Program-made: the position numbers and the translations under genes
Notes under the pieces: generated by a model
What the model was told of the DNA's origin: nothing
Seen by the model: only the letters and a program-made list of their open reading frames with translations
The model's database searches: none
Assembly (NCBI RefSeq): GCF_907163105.1
Contig: NZ_OU015321.1
Location: forward strand, 2,247,001 to 2,311,000
Direction: 5' to 3'
DNA from: Cloacibacterium caeni
GTDB lineage: Bacteria; Bacteroidota; Bacteroidia; Flavobacteriales; Weeksellaceae
DNA: 64,000 nt
Part shown: piece after piece, positions 8,642 to 17,377 of the stretch
Layout: each line of letters begins with the position of its first letter
Numbering within the stretch: the stretch's first letter is position 1

Positions 8642-8670
8642 AAAACCTCAACCAAAAATTGAGGTTTTTT
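8642..8670 (+). terminator. Intrinsic terminator of the ImmA/PIN operon
   Basis: Perfect 10-bp stem AAAACCTCAA / TTGAGGTTTT with a 7-nt loop, ending in T6. Confidence 0.88.
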
Positions 8671-8720
8671 CATTTCAAAAAAATCCTTACTTTTACTTTT
8701 GTAAAAAACGAATAACCAAA

Positions 8721-10256
8721 ATGCTAGTAAAGATTTTCGGGAGCGCTATTCATGGCGTTTCGGCGCAAACCATCACTATAGAAGTTAATGTAGACACAGG
8801 CGGAGTAGGCTATCATCTTGTAGGCTTACCAGATAATGCCATTAAAGAAAGCAGCTATAGAATTAATGCCGCACTCAAAAATGTAGGCTACAAAATTCCA
8901 GGTAAGAAAATTACCATCAACATGGCTCCTGCAGATTTGCGCAAAGAAGGTTCTGCGTATGATTTAAGCATTGCCATTGGGATTTTGGCAGCTTCAGACT
9001 TAATAAAAGCCGAAAATTTAGAAAAATACATCATCATGGGCGAACTTTCCTTAGACGGAGGTTTGCAACCGATAAAAGGCGTTCTACCCATTGCGATAAA
9101 AGCCAGAGAAGAAGGTTTCAAAGGCATTATTTTACCAAAACAAAATGTAAGAGAAGCCGCAATTGTCAATAATCTGGAAGTGTACGGCATAGAAAACATT
9201 AAACAAGTTATTGATTTCTTTAACGAAGATATTCCACTAGAAAGAACAGAATTTGACACCCGAAAAGAATTTCAAGAAAAAATAGACCATTTTCCTTTTG
9301 ATTTTTCTGAAGTCAAAGGTCAAGAAACGGCAAAACGTGCGATGGAAGTTGCCGCAGCTGGTGGTCATAACATTATTCTCATCGGTCCTCCTGGAAGTGG
9401 AAAAACCATGCTCGCTAAACGCGTTCCAAGTATTTTGCCACCATTAACCATGAAAGAAGCGTTGGAAACTACCAAAATTCATTCTGTGGCAGGAAAAATG
9501 GGCGCCAATAATTCTTTGATGACAGTTAGGCCTTTTAGAAGTCCGCATCACACGATTTCTGACGTGGCTCTAGTTGGTGGCGGAAGTTATCCTCAACCTG
9601 GCGAAATTTCTTTGGCGCATAATGGCGTTTTGTTTCTGGATGAGATGCCAGAATTTAAAAGAACAGTTCTGGAAGTAATGCGTCAACCTTTGGAAGACCG
9701 AGAAGTGACGATTTCCAGAGCGAGATTTTCGGTGAATTATCCTGCAAGTTTTATGTTGGTGGCAAGTATGAATCCATCACCAAGTGGTTATTTCCCTGAT
9801 GATCCTAATAATACTTCGTCTCAATTTGAAATGCAACGCTACATGAATAAACTTTCTGGGCCTTTATTGGATAGAATTGATATTCACATTGAAGTTCAAA
9901 AAGTAGAATTCGAGCAACTTTCAGACAAAAGAAAAGGCGAAAGCAGTATTGCAATTAGAGAGCGTGTTTTGAAAGCCAGAGAAATGCAAAATGTGCGCTA
10001 CCAAGATTTAGACATCAGTTACAATGCTCAAATCGGGCCTAAAGAATTAGAAAAATACTGCGAACTGAATGAAGATTCTAAGAACCTCATCAAAAACGCA
10101 ATGGAAAAACTAAATCTTTCGGCGAGAGCTTATGACAGGATTTTGAAGGTTTCTAGAACCATTGCAGATTTAGAACAATCAGAACATATTCTTTCTCATC
10201 ATATTTCTGAAGCGATACAATACAGAAGTCTGGATAGAGAATTTTGGAATGCTTAA
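8721..10256 (+). CDS. YifB-family Mg-chelatase-like AAA+ ATPase (ComM-like)
   Basis: A 511-residue protein of normal family length. Its N-terminal Lon-protease-like ChlI domain (about 1-170) leads into an AAA+ core with P-loop GPPGSGKT at about 222-229 and the helix GGSYPQPGEISLAHNGVLF followed by LDEMPEF (Walker B). The C-terminal Mg-chelatase domain ends with the YRSLDRE segment. ComM in gamma-proteobacteria is a branch-migration helicase that aids natural transformation. DprA is encoded in the same window, so a DNA-uptake role is plausible but inferred. Promoter TACTTTTG at 8694-8701. Confidence 0.92.
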   Translation: MLVKIFGSAIHGVSAQTITIEVNVDTGGVGYHLVGLPDNAIKESSYRINAALKNVGYKIPGKKITINMAPADLRKEGSAYDLSIAIGILAASDLIKAENLEKYIIMGELSLDGGLQPIKGVLPIAIKAREEGFKGIILPKQNVREAAIVNNLEVYGIENIKQVIDFFNEDIPLERTEFDTRKEFQEKIDHFPFDFSEVKGQETAKRAMEVAAAGGHNIILIGPPGSGKTMLAKRVPSILPPLTMKEALETTKIHSVAGKMGANNSLMTVRPFRSPHHTISDVALVGGGSYPQPGEISLAHNGVLFLDEMPEFKRTVLEVMRQPLEDREVTISRARFSVNYPASFMLVASMNPSPSGYFPDDPNNTSSQFEMQRYMNKLSGPLLDRIDIHIEVQKVEFEQLSDKRKGESSIAIRERVLKAREMQNVRYQDLDISYNAQIGPKELEKYCELNEDSKNLIKNAMEKLNLSARAYDRILKVSRTIADLEQSEHILSHHISEAIQYRSLDREFWNA

Positions 10257-10276
10257 TTTTTTAAACTATATAATTT

Positions 10277-10735
10277 ATGGAAAACAATTTACATGTAGAG
10301 AACGGCGATAATTTAGTAATCGATTGGCGTTCGAAAGAATTTTTAAAAGAAACAGCAAAATGGACTAAGTTTTTAGCCATTTTAGGTTTTGTTGGAATCG
10401 GATTCATGGTTTTGGGTTCATTAGTAATGCTTTTTGCTCCGTCATCATTAATGTCTAATGGAGATTTTCCTTTTGGTGGAAAAATATTTATGATGCTTCT
10501 TTATTTGGCATTTGCTGTTTTATACTATTTCCCAATTTCTTACTTGTATCAATTTTCAGAAAATACTAAAAAAGCAATTGAAAACAATGACAATAACGCT
10601 ATTAGAGATGCATTTGAATTTTTAAAATCTCATTATAAATTTATGGGGATTTTAACTATCATTCTGCTTTCTTTTTATGCCATTATTATTTTCATTGGAC
10701 TTATTGGAGCGGGAGCTGCTGCAATGATGAATTGA
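10277..10735 (+). CDS. Small DUF5362-type membrane protein
   Basis: A 152-residue protein with a hydrophilic N-terminus (about 35 residues), then hydrophobic segments at about 36-58, 72-95 and 118-148. This is the layout of DUF5362 proteins, common in Flavobacteriia and without known function. It starts 20 bp after yifB and may be co-transcribed with it. Confidence 0.65.
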   Translation: MENNLHVENGDNLVIDWRSKEFLKETAKWTKFLAILGFVGIGFMVLGSLVMLFAPSSLMSNGDFPFGGKIFMMLLYLAFAVLYYFPISYLYQFSENTKKAIENNDNNAIRDAFEFLKSHYKFMGILTIILLSFYAIIIFIGLIGAGAAAMMN

Positions 10736-10801
10736 TAGCTTGCTAAAAGTTTTAAAACGCAAAGATTTAAAATAAAAGATTAACCTTTTTAAGAAAACAA
10801 A

Positions 10802-10843
10802 GCAAAATTCGCTAGCGAATTGATAAAGCAAATGCTTAAAATC
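10802..10843. repeat. Interspersed repeat, copy A
   Basis: Contains the palindrome ATTCGCTAGCGAAT followed by AAGCAAATGCTTAAAA. A second, clearly related copy lies at 51222-51269 (see findings). It sits in the convergent gap 10736-10919. Confidence 0.6.
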
Positions 10844-10862
10844 TCTATTATTGAGCGTAATA

Positions 10863-10900
10863 ATAAAAAATCCACCAATAATTTGGTGGATTATATTTTT
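10863..10900. terminator. Bidirectional terminator
   Basis: Perfect 10-bp stem AATCCACCAA / TTGGTGGATT with a 4-nt loop, A-rich on the left and T-rich on the right. It lies between a plus-strand gene and a minus-strand gene that converge. Confidence 0.82.
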
Positions 10901-10919
10901 CTAAATTATTTAAATTTCA

Positions 10920-12032
10920 TTATAAAAACGGCTTTACTACTTTTTTAACTTTTGGCTTGTCTTGGTTTTCTACGCCTAAATTATAAGAAAAACCTATACC
11001 TAAAGTTTGCTTAAACTGCATTCTCTTAATTTGATCATGATCGTACAATAAATCTGCACTTACATTAGCAGAAATCAATTTATTAACTCTAAAGTTCAAT
11101 TGACCGTTGTAAGAAAAATCCACTCGTTCTGTATGATATAAATAATTGGTAAAGAAGTTCAGTTGATTCACTAAATTAATGTCTTTATAAATTTTTTGTC
11201 TGTACAAAATATTCACCATGGCTCCTAACTCTTTTCTGAGACTTTGACCATCTTTTTCTAAACCGTAAAAACCTACTTTTTGCAAATGTTTATCGGCTAC
11301 GATGGTAAACTTACCATTAATCGGTCTAAAAATGACTTGGAAGTTTTCATTAGGATTATACGAAATACCAATACCCGTATTAATGTATGCTGGTGCTAAA
11401 AATTTAGAAATTCTGTCATCAAAATTCGGACTTGGCGTTTTCACATAATTATAACCCGGCGCAAACTGAGAAATAAACTGAAAACCTGAAGACAAGTAAT
11501 AATTCTTCCCTAAATCATAACCATAATTCGCCATGATATTGATGAAATCTTCTGTTTTTCTAGTGGTTTGTCCGCTTGCTGCTACAATTCCGTATCCTAA
11601 TTGGAAATTATTTTCTAAATAATGCTTTCGTTTTTTGAAACTCAAATTATAGTTGATTTTCCCTAAAATCCCAATGTTATTATTTCCCCCAGAATTCCAA
11701 TTGCTAAAACTTGCTTGGTTAAAAACCATATTGTTTTGACCATAGAAATACCAAACTTTTTCTTCTTTGGTCTTAATCAATTGAAACGGTGTAATAGGAA
11801 TCTCTGTGCCGAGTTCCGCAGTAATTTTATCGGTTTTTAGAATAATGGAATCCTTGTGCTTTACATCTATTTTTTGCAAATTAATTTCTGCCAAAGAATC
11901 TAAGTTAGGAATGTTTTTTTTCCAGTTTTCTGCGCTAATGGAATCTAGAATTCTTTTACTCTCAATTTGGGAGTAATACATATTTATAGATAGACAACCA
12001 AACACAAAAATTAACAACTTCTTCATTTTCAA
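10920..12032 (-). CDS. DUF3078 outer membrane protein
   Basis: A 370-residue protein with a signal peptide ending near MYYSQ. Most of the chain alternates hydrophobic and polar residues, as in an outer-membrane beta-barrel. Features include WYFYGQNNMVFNQASFSNWNSGGNNN and a C-terminal strand GIGFSYNLG. This matches the DUF3078 family of Bacteroidetes, whose function is not known. A -7 element (TATTTTTG, minus strand) lies at about 12058-12051. A bidirectional terminator follows the stop codon. Confidence 0.8.
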   Translation of the reverse strand: MKMKKLLIFVFGCLSINMYYSQIESKRILDSISAENWKKNIPNLDSLAEINLQKIDVKHKDSIILKTDKITAELGTEIPITPFQLIKTKEEKVWYFYGQNNMVFNQASFSNWNSGGNNNIGILGKINYNLSFKKRKHYLENNFQLGYGIVAASGQTTRKTEDFINIMANYGYDLGKNYYLSSGFQFISQFAPGYNYVKTPSPNFDDRISKFLAPAYINTGIGISYNPNENFQVIFRPINGKFTIVADKHLQKVGFYGLEKDGQSLRKELGAMVNILYRQKIYKDINLVNQLNFFTNYLYHTERVDFSYNGQLNFRVNKLISANVSADLLYDHDQIKRMQFKQTLGIGFSYNLGVENQDKPKVKKVVKPFL

Positions 12033-12191
12033 AATTTAAAAAACCAGTTCAAAAATACAATTTGTAAAACGAATGGAAGTCTTGAAAACGAAAAAATCTT
12101 ACTTTTTGTCTATAATTTTTAAAAAAATAGGGGATTTATAGTCAAATTTTCCATAAAATTGTCTTGGCATTTATTTAGTCACATTTTATTT

Positions 12192-12962
12192 ATGCTAAAA
12201 AACACCATCCACATCAAAGCGCTTTTAATTCCTCTCTTCATGCTTTTTGCCATGTGGTTAGGTTTCTTTTTACAACACATCGGTTTTGTAGAAAACTGCG
12301 AAGGTTCCCTCATTCCTCTAGTTCCTGAAGGATTAAAAGGCGTAATATTTTCTCCGCTTTTACACGGAAATTTAGAACATATCGCCAGTAATTCTGTGCC
12401 GATTGCAGCATTGCTGTTCTTGCTTTATCAGTTTTATCCTAAATTGGCTAATCATGTATTTTTTTACGGATGGATTGTTACGGGACTCGTAGTTTGGTTA
12501 CTGCCACCTATGAATTTTTTCGGACAAGAAGCTACTTATACCTGCATCATCGGAGCAAGTGGAATTGTATACATGCTTGCATTTTTCTTATTCTTCAGTG
12601 GAATTTTCAGAAAAGACAAAAAACTGCTTACCGTTTCTCTTTTAGTCGCCTTGTATTACGGAAGTTTAATCTGGGGAATTTTTCCAGAAGAATTATTCTA
12701 TCGATTAGACGAACCGAGCCGAATTTCTTGGCAAGCTCACCTTTCTGGAGCGGTAGTTGGCCTTTCTTTGGCGCTAATTTTTAGAAAAAAACATCAAGAA
12801 AAAAAGAAAAAATTCATTTGGGAGTTCCCGAATTATTACAGCGAAAAAGACGATAAACTTTGGCAAGAATACATCGAAGGTCATCCTGAACATTTTCTAG
12901 AAATGCCACAGAAAAAGAAAGAAGAAATCTGGGAACATTTAGACGAAATCAGAAAAAAGTAA
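12192..12962 (+). CDS. Rhomboid-family intramembrane serine protease
   Basis: About 256 residues from the ATG at 12192. An in-frame TTG at 12159 would add 11 residues, but the ATG begins a more natural N-terminus. About six membrane helices. The catalytic dyad is visible: Ser123 in IIGASGIVYM and His183 in WQAHLSGAVVG. LEHIASNS in the second region supplies the conserved H and N of the oxyanion region. The C-terminal tail (about 195-256) is very charged and cytoplasmic. Rhomboids cut membrane proteins within the bilayer; the substrate is unknown. dprA follows after 24 bp. Confidence 0.9.
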   Translation: MLKNTIHIKALLIPLFMLFAMWLGFFLQHIGFVENCEGSLIPLVPEGLKGVIFSPLLHGNLEHIASNSVPIAALLFLLYQFYPKLANHVFFYGWIVTGLVVWLLPPMNFFGQEATYTCIIGASGIVYMLAFFLFFSGIFRKDKKLLTVSLLVALYYGSLIWGIFPEELFYRLDEPSRISWQAHLSGAVVGLSLALIFRKKHQEKKKKFIWEFPNYYSEKDDKLWQEYIEGHPEHFLEMPQKKKEEIWEHLDEIRKK

Positions 12963-12975
12963 AGCGATTTTTTCT

Positions 12976-12983
12976 TATTTTTG
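12976..12983 (+). promoter_or_regulatory. -7 promoter element, 3 nt before the dprA ATG
   Basis: TATTTTTG, then AGA, then the ATG at 12987. If active it would yield a leaderless or nearly leaderless transcript. Confidence 0.55.
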
Positions 12984-12986
12984 AGA

Positions 12987-14090
12987 ATGTTACATGAAGA
13001 ACATCTATATTCCATAGCGTTACGCGCTACTCCGCTTATTGGCGATGTAAATTTTATGAGATTGGTAGAAATTACAGGTTCTGCCAAAGAAACTTGGCAT
13101 CTTTCTAAGAAATTGCTCAAAGAAATTCCGGGAATTGGCTCGAAAATTACGAAAGAAATCGGCAACGAAACTTATTTGAAATTCGCAGAAAAGGAAATTG
13201 ACTTCTGTGAAAAAAATAACATTAAAATTAATCTTCGCCATTTAAAAGAATTGCCAAAATTACTTTCTAATTGTGATGATGCTCCTGCAATTCTTTACCA
13301 AAAAGGAAGTTTAGACGAAAGTTTAACTCCCATTTCCATCGTAGGAACCAGAAACATGACGAGTTATGGCAAACATTTCATTGAAGAATTTTTAGAAATT
13401 TTAAAAAATAAAAAAGTCCTCATTGTAAGCGGATTAGCACTCGGAACAGATGGTTGCGCTCATACAGAAGCCTTGAAAAATCAACTGAAAACAGCAGGAG
13501 TTTTAGCTCATGGTTTGCATCTTATTTATCCTTCTCAGCATAAAAAATTAGCCGCAGAAATTCTAGAACAAGATGGCGCTTTACTCACCGAATTTAATTC
13601 TAATGATAAACCAGACCGCGAACATTTCCTGCAAAGAAACAGAATTGTAGCAGGATTTTCGCCTGTTACCATTGTGGTAGAAACCGCTTTTGGTGGCGGT
13701 TCTATGAGTACGGTAAGCTATGCCAATGATTACAACAGAGAAGTTTTTGCCTTGCCAGGAAAAATCAATGATAAGTACAGCCAAGGTTGTAATTTGCTCA
13801 TTGCACAGAACAAAGCCAGAATTTTACAAAATTTTGAAGAAATATTAGACGAATTGCAATTGGGCAAAGAAAAAGAAAAGATAGGAAGCCTTTTTGCTGC
13901 GAGAGAAATTAAACTGAGCAAAGAGTTGCAACCGATTTATGACACGATTGCTTCTCAATCTCAAATTTCGTTAGATGACTTGAGCGAAAAACTAGACATT
14001 CCTCCTTATAAATTATTGCCCATTTTGCTTGATTTTGAGTTAAAAGGATACATTAAAGCACTTTCCGGAAAGCAATATTCTATAATTTAA
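12987..14090 (+). CDS. dprA: DNA-processing protein DprA
   Basis: 367 residues from the ATG at 12987. A TTG six bases earlier lies inside the -7 element and is less likely. An N-terminal SAM/HhH-like region (EIPGIGSKITKE, about 45-56) precedes the Rossmann fold, which has ISIVGTRNMTSYG, VSGLALGTDGCAHTEAL and FLQRNRIVAGFSP, all family signatures. A C-terminal winged-helix domain (about 300-367, ISLDDLSEKLDIPPYKLLPILLDFELKG) completes it. DprA loads RecA on incoming single-stranded DNA during transformation. Confidence 0.95.
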   Translation: MLHEEHLYSIALRATPLIGDVNFMRLVEITGSAKETWHLSKKLLKEIPGIGSKITKEIGNETYLKFAEKEIDFCEKNNIKINLRHLKELPKLLSNCDDAPAILYQKGSLDESLTPISIVGTRNMTSYGKHFIEEFLEILKNKKVLIVSGLALGTDGCAHTEALKNQLKTAGVLAHGLHLIYPSQHKKLAAEILEQDGALLTEFNSNDKPDREHFLQRNRIVAGFSPVTIVVETAFGGGSMSTVSYANDYNREVFALPGKINDKYSQGCNLLIAQNKARILQNFEEILDELQLGKEKEKIGSLFAAREIKLSKELQPIYDTIASQSQISLDDLSEKLDIPPYKLLPILLDFELKGYIKALSGKQYSII

Positions 14091-14221
14091 AAATTCACAA
14101 TTTTTTAATATTTCATTATTTTTCACATAACATCATGTTTTCTTTAATAGAAACATTATAATTATGAATTTAATAAAATTTTTAACATAATTTATATAAT
14201 TTTCATTAAAGTCAAAATATT

Positions 14222-14253
14222 CCTTGTGAGAATAGAAAAAAAAATTAAATTTG
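14222..14253 (+). promoter_or_regulatory. Canonical Bacteroidetes promoter of gdhA
   Basis: CTTG (14223-14226) followed after exactly 19 bp by TAAATTTG (14246-14253), 22 bp before the ATG. It is the best match to TTTG-N19-TAnnTTTG in the window. The rest of the gap 14091-14221 is very AT-rich with no gene. Confidence 0.8.
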
Positions 14254-14275
14254 TCTTTAATAATTCATAACATCT

Positions 14276-15634
14276 ATGGAACAAAACACTATCGAACAAA
14301 AAATACAAGAGTTCGTTGCGAAAATTGAAGCAAAAAACCCAAATGAGCCAGAATTTTTACAAGCGGTAAAAGAAGTAGCGGTTACAGTTATTCCTTTTAT
14401 TGCTACCAAAGAAGAGTACAGAGGAATGAAGCTTCTAGAGAGAATGGCAGAACCTGAAAGAGTAATCATTTTCAGAGTTCCTTGGGTAGATGATAAAGGT
14501 GAAATTCAGGTAAATAGAGGTTTCAGAATTCAGATGAACTCTGCAATCGGACCATATAAAGGAGGAATCAGATTCCATCCTACAGTAAACTTATCAGTGC
14601 TTAAATTTTTAGCATTCGAACAAGTTTTCAAGAACTCATTAACTACTCTACCAATGGGTGGTGGAAAAGGAGGTTCTGACTTTGACCCAACAGGAAAATC
14701 AAACAACGAAATTATGCGTTTCTGCCAATCTTTCATGACGGAAATGTGTAAACATATCGGTCCAGAAACAGACGTTCCTGCAGGAGATATCGGAGTAGGT
14801 GCTAGAGAAATTGGTTACCTTTTCGGTCAATACAAGAGAATTAGAAATGAATTTACTGGAGTTCTTACTGGTAAAGGTTTAGCATACGGAGGTTCATTAA
14901 TTAGACCAGAAGCTACAGGTTATGGTGTAGTATATTTTGGTGAACAAATGCTAAAAACTAAAGGTGAAGATTTCAAAGATAAAATCGTAACCGTTTCAGG
15001 TTTCGGAAACGTAGCTTGGGGAGTTATCAAAAAAATAGAAGAATTAGGCGGAAAAGCAGTAACTATTTCTGGTCCTGATGGTTATGTTTATGATAAAGAC
15101 GGTATTACTGGCGAAAAAATAGATTTCTTATTAGAATTAAGAGCTTCTGGAAACAACAGAGCTGAAGATTATGTGAAGAAATTCCCAACTGCAGAATTCC
15201 ATGCTGGTAAGAGACCTTGGGAAGTAAAATGTGACGTAGCGATTCCTGCTGCTACACAAAACGAACTTCACCTAGAAGATGCTAAAAATTTAGTAGAAAA
15301 CGGTTGTAGATGTGTAGTAGAAGCGGCAAACATGCCTTCTACATTAGATGCTATCAACTATTTCTTAGATAATAAAGTGCTATTCAGCCCAGGAAAAGCT
15401 TCTAACGCTGGTGGTGTAGCAACTTCTGGTCTAGAAATGACGCAAAACTCAATCAGATTAAACTGGAGTTCTGAAGAAGTAGACGCTAGACTGAAAGAAA
15501 TTATGATTGGTATTCACAATGCTTGTAGAAAATACGGTAAAGAAGAAGATGGATACGTAAACTATGTAAAAGGTGCTAATATTGCAGGTTTCGTAAAAGT
15601 AGCTGAAGCAATGCTTGCACAAGGTGTAGTCTAA
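14276..15634 (+). CDS. gdhA: Glutamate dehydrogenase (hexameric, NADP-type)
   Basis: A 452-residue enzyme that interconverts 2-oxoglutarate plus ammonia and glutamate. Signatures: GPYKGGIRFHP, LTTLPMGGGKGGSDFDP with the catalytic lysine, PAGDIGVGAREIGYLFGQYKR, and the dinucleotide-binding loop SGFGNVAWG. NATURAL C-terminal ending GFVKVAEAMLAQG matches the class I small hexameric enzymes (about 450 residues). Cofactor preference is inferred from family type. Strong promoter and terminator indicate a monocistronic, probably well-expressed gene. Confidence 0.95.
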   Translation: MEQNTIEQKIQEFVAKIEAKNPNEPEFLQAVKEVAVTVIPFIATKEEYRGMKLLERMAEPERVIIFRVPWVDDKGEIQVNRGFRIQMNSAIGPYKGGIRFHPTVNLSVLKFLAFEQVFKNSLTTLPMGGGKGGSDFDPTGKSNNEIMRFCQSFMTEMCKHIGPETDVPAGDIGVGAREIGYLFGQYKRIRNEFTGVLTGKGLAYGGSLIRPEATGYGVVYFGEQMLKTKGEDFKDKIVTVSGFGNVAWGVIKKIEELGGKAVTISGPDGYVYDKDGITGEKIDFLLELRASGNNRAEDYVKKFPTAEFHAGKRPWEVKCDVAIPAATQNELHLEDAKNLVENGCRCVVEAANMPSTLDAINYFLDNKVLFSPGKASNAGGVATSGLEMTQNSIRLNWSSEEVDARLKEIMIGIHNACRKYGKEEDGYVNYVKGANIAGFVKVAEAMLAQGVV

Positions 15635-15677
15635 ATAATTGATGATTTTTTCAAAATAAAGACCCGTAAAACGGTAG

Positions 15678-15707
15678 AAAGTCTCGGATTTTATTCGAGA
15701 CTTTTTT
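15678..15707 (+). terminator. Intrinsic terminator of gdhA
   Basis: 9-bp stem AAAGTCTCG / CGAGACTTT followed by T. Its T-tract runs directly into the -7 element (TATATTTG, 15707-15714) of the next gene. Confidence 0.85.
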
Positions 15708-15714
15708 ATATTTG
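15707..15714 (+). promoter_or_regulatory. -7 promoter element, 4 nt before the ATG at 15719
   Basis: TATATTTG, spacer AATA, then ATG. Overlaps the T-tract of the gdhA terminator. Confidence 0.5.
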
Positions 15715-15718
15715 AATA

Positions 15719-16105
15719 ATGAAAGTATTCCTAATCAATTTATTTAAATATTCATATTACGAGGTTTATTTGCAATATAAATCAAATCCGTTTTGGGGAA
15801 TAATTACCAAATACAAAATATCAAGATATTATGGATCTGGTTTGTTTTTCTTTTTATTTCCTTTATTTCTTTCGGCTTTTATTTTAAAAATGAAGTTTAT
15901 AGGATTTTTCATTCTGATTTTTCCTTTCATTCTATTTTTATTTTATGAAGATAAATTAATTAATTTTGAGAATATTGAAACTGAAATAAATCAATTTTAT
16001 CTAAACAAAAGTCTACATAGAAAATGTAAAATAGTTCTTAATACGAGTTTAGTTATATCTTATTTAATTTTGACTCTTATATTTATTTTGAACCAACTTT
16101 ACTAA
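15719..16105 (+). CDS. Hypothetical membrane protein
   Basis: A 128-residue protein that I do not recognise. Three hydrophobic segments are visible: about 40-60, 62-82 and 103-126. The hydrophilic N-terminus is rich in Lys and Tyr. Its 3' end overlaps the 3' end of the convergent YkgJ-like gene by 23 bp. The short -7-to-start distance suggests a leaderless message. Confidence 0.5.
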   Translation: MKVFLINLFKYSYYEVYLQYKSNPFWGIITKYKISRYYGSGLFFFLFPLFLSAFILKMKFIGFFILIFPFILFLFYEDKLINFENIETEINQFYLNKSLHRKCKIVLNTSLVISYLILTLIFILNQLY

Positions 16106-16574
16106 TCATTTTTTCCACAAAAGTAAATGCAGCAGGACAAATCACCGTGTTTTTCAGCATGAGATTATTGATTTGATAAATCTTTTTTCTATCCGTATGA
16201 GGATATTCTCTGCACGCTTTTGGTCTTACTTCATAGATGGAACACGTGTTATCTTCATTCAGGAAAAAACAAGGTAAATTTTGCAGAACTTTGTCATTAT
16301 CTTCGTCTATTCTCAGAAATTTTGCTTCAAAATCTGCTGGTTTCATTCTCAAATGTTTCGAAATTCTCTCGATGTCTTTTTCGGTATACAATGGTCCTGT
16401 AGTTTTGCAACAATTGGCACAAGACAAACAATCTATTTCCTCGAAAACCTCATCATGTACTTCCTGCACTACATAATCCAAATTTTTCGGTGTTTTTTTC
16501 TTGAGATTTTCCAGAAATTTCTTGTGCTCTTTTTGCTTTTGTAAAGCTTGATTTTTATAAAATTCTAAATCCAT
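16083..16574 (-). CDS. YkgJ-family cysteine cluster protein
   Basis: A 163-residue protein with eight cysteines in the YkgJ/UPF0153 arrangement: CLSCANCC at about 55-62, then CFF, CSIYEVRPKAC and CPAAF. These are predicted to bind a metal or Fe-S cluster. The first 50 residues are a charged helix. The biochemical role of the family is not settled. A -7 element (TAATTTTG, minus) lies about 17 bp upstream of the start. Confidence 0.85.
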   Translation of the reverse strand: MDLEFYKNQALQKQKEHKKFLENLKKKTPKNLDYVVQEVHDEVFEEIDCLSCANCCKTTGPLYTEKDIERISKHLRMKPADFEAKFLRIDEDNDKVLQNLPCFFLNEDNTCSIYEVRPKACREYPHTDRKKIYQINNLMLKNTVICPAAFTFVEKMISKVGSK

Positions 16575-16642
16575 CTTATCATTAATGATGCAAAATTAAA
16601 ACTAATTGACTGAAATCATAAATTTTTGATGTTTTAAACCTC

Positions 16643-16650
16643 TATTTTTG
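16643..16650 (+). promoter_or_regulatory. -7 promoter element, 4 nt before the globin ATG
   Basis: TATTTTTG, spacer TAAA, ATG at 16655. Confidence 0.55.
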
Positions 16651-16654
16651 TAAA

Positions 16655-17041
16655 ATGAAAGACATTACCACCACTCAAGATATACAACTACTCGTTAATA
16701 CTTTTTACGAAAGCGTTCGAGAATCAGAAATCGGGTTTTTCTTTGAAGAAATCGCCCAAGTAAACTGGGAAAAACATTTGCCTAAAATGTACATTTTCTG
16801 GCAAGCATTGTTATTTGCCGATGTAAAATTTGACGGAAATCCAATGGGTGCTCATTTCCCGATCAATGAAAAAATGGCAATGGAAAAACACCATTTTGAC
16901 ACGTGGTTAAGTCTTTGGAAATCTACTGTAGACCAATTATTCTCTGGCGAAATTGCAGAATCTGCAAAATCTAAAGCTGAAAATATTGCCAGTTTAATGT
17001 CCTATAAAATGGAAATGGATACCAAACTGAGAAAACTATAA
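16655..17041 (+). CDS. Group III truncated hemoglobin
   Basis: A 128-residue cytoplasmic globin. The 2-on-2 globin pattern is visible in WEKHLPKMYIFWQALLF, NPMGAHFPI and MEKHHFDTWLSLW, which contains the proximal-histidine region, consistent with group III (trHbP). These proteins bind oxygen or NO; the physiological role in Flavobacteriia is unclear. The 3' end overlaps the 3' end of the convergent DUF6122 gene by 6 bp. Confidence 0.85.
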   Translation: MKDITTTQDIQLLVNTFYESVRESEIGFFFEEIAQVNWEKHLPKMYIFWQALLFADVKFDGNPMGAHFPINEKMAMEKHHFDTWLSLWKSTVDQLFSGEIAESAKSKAENIASLMSYKMEMDTKLRKL

Positions 17042-17374
17042 TTTCATTAACCATCTCCAGAAATAAAAATCCTCAAAATCTGTAAACATGTGAAATAGCA
17101 ATCCTATTGCTATGATTTTGTAATTTCCTCGTAGAAATAAAACGCCTAAAAAGTATAAAAAAATCATAGGATAAGTATGCAAAGGATGAAAACCAATGCT
17201 GCTTCTTCCCTCTTGGAAAATTGGCGTAGCTAAAAGATGATCCACATCTACCAACATGGTGGCTAACATAATGAAATAAGCCTTTTTCCAATTTTCTCTA
17301 AAGAAAACAAGCGCTATAAACACCGGAAATATCAAGTGTAAAAAATAATGCGTTATGATTTTTGCAATTTCCAA
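17036..17374 (-). CDS. DUF6122-type integral membrane protein
   Basis: A 112-residue protein with four hydrophobic segments and conserved polar motifs (ITHYFLHLIFP, DVDHLLATPIF, GFHPLHTYP, HMFTDFEDF). Histidines and aspartates near the membrane ends are reminiscent of metal-dependent hydrolase-like membrane proteins. Function unknown. It starts 3 bp after the original (readthrough) stop codon of the interrupted alkylation repair gene, so both were one operon. Confidence 0.7.
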   Translation of the reverse strand: MEIAKIITHYFLHLIFPVFIALVFFRENWKKAYFIMLATMLVDVDHLLATPIFQEGRSSIGFHPLHTYPMIFLYFLGVLFLRGNYKIIAIGLLFHMFTDFEDFYFWRWLMKL

Positions 17375-17377
17375 AGT

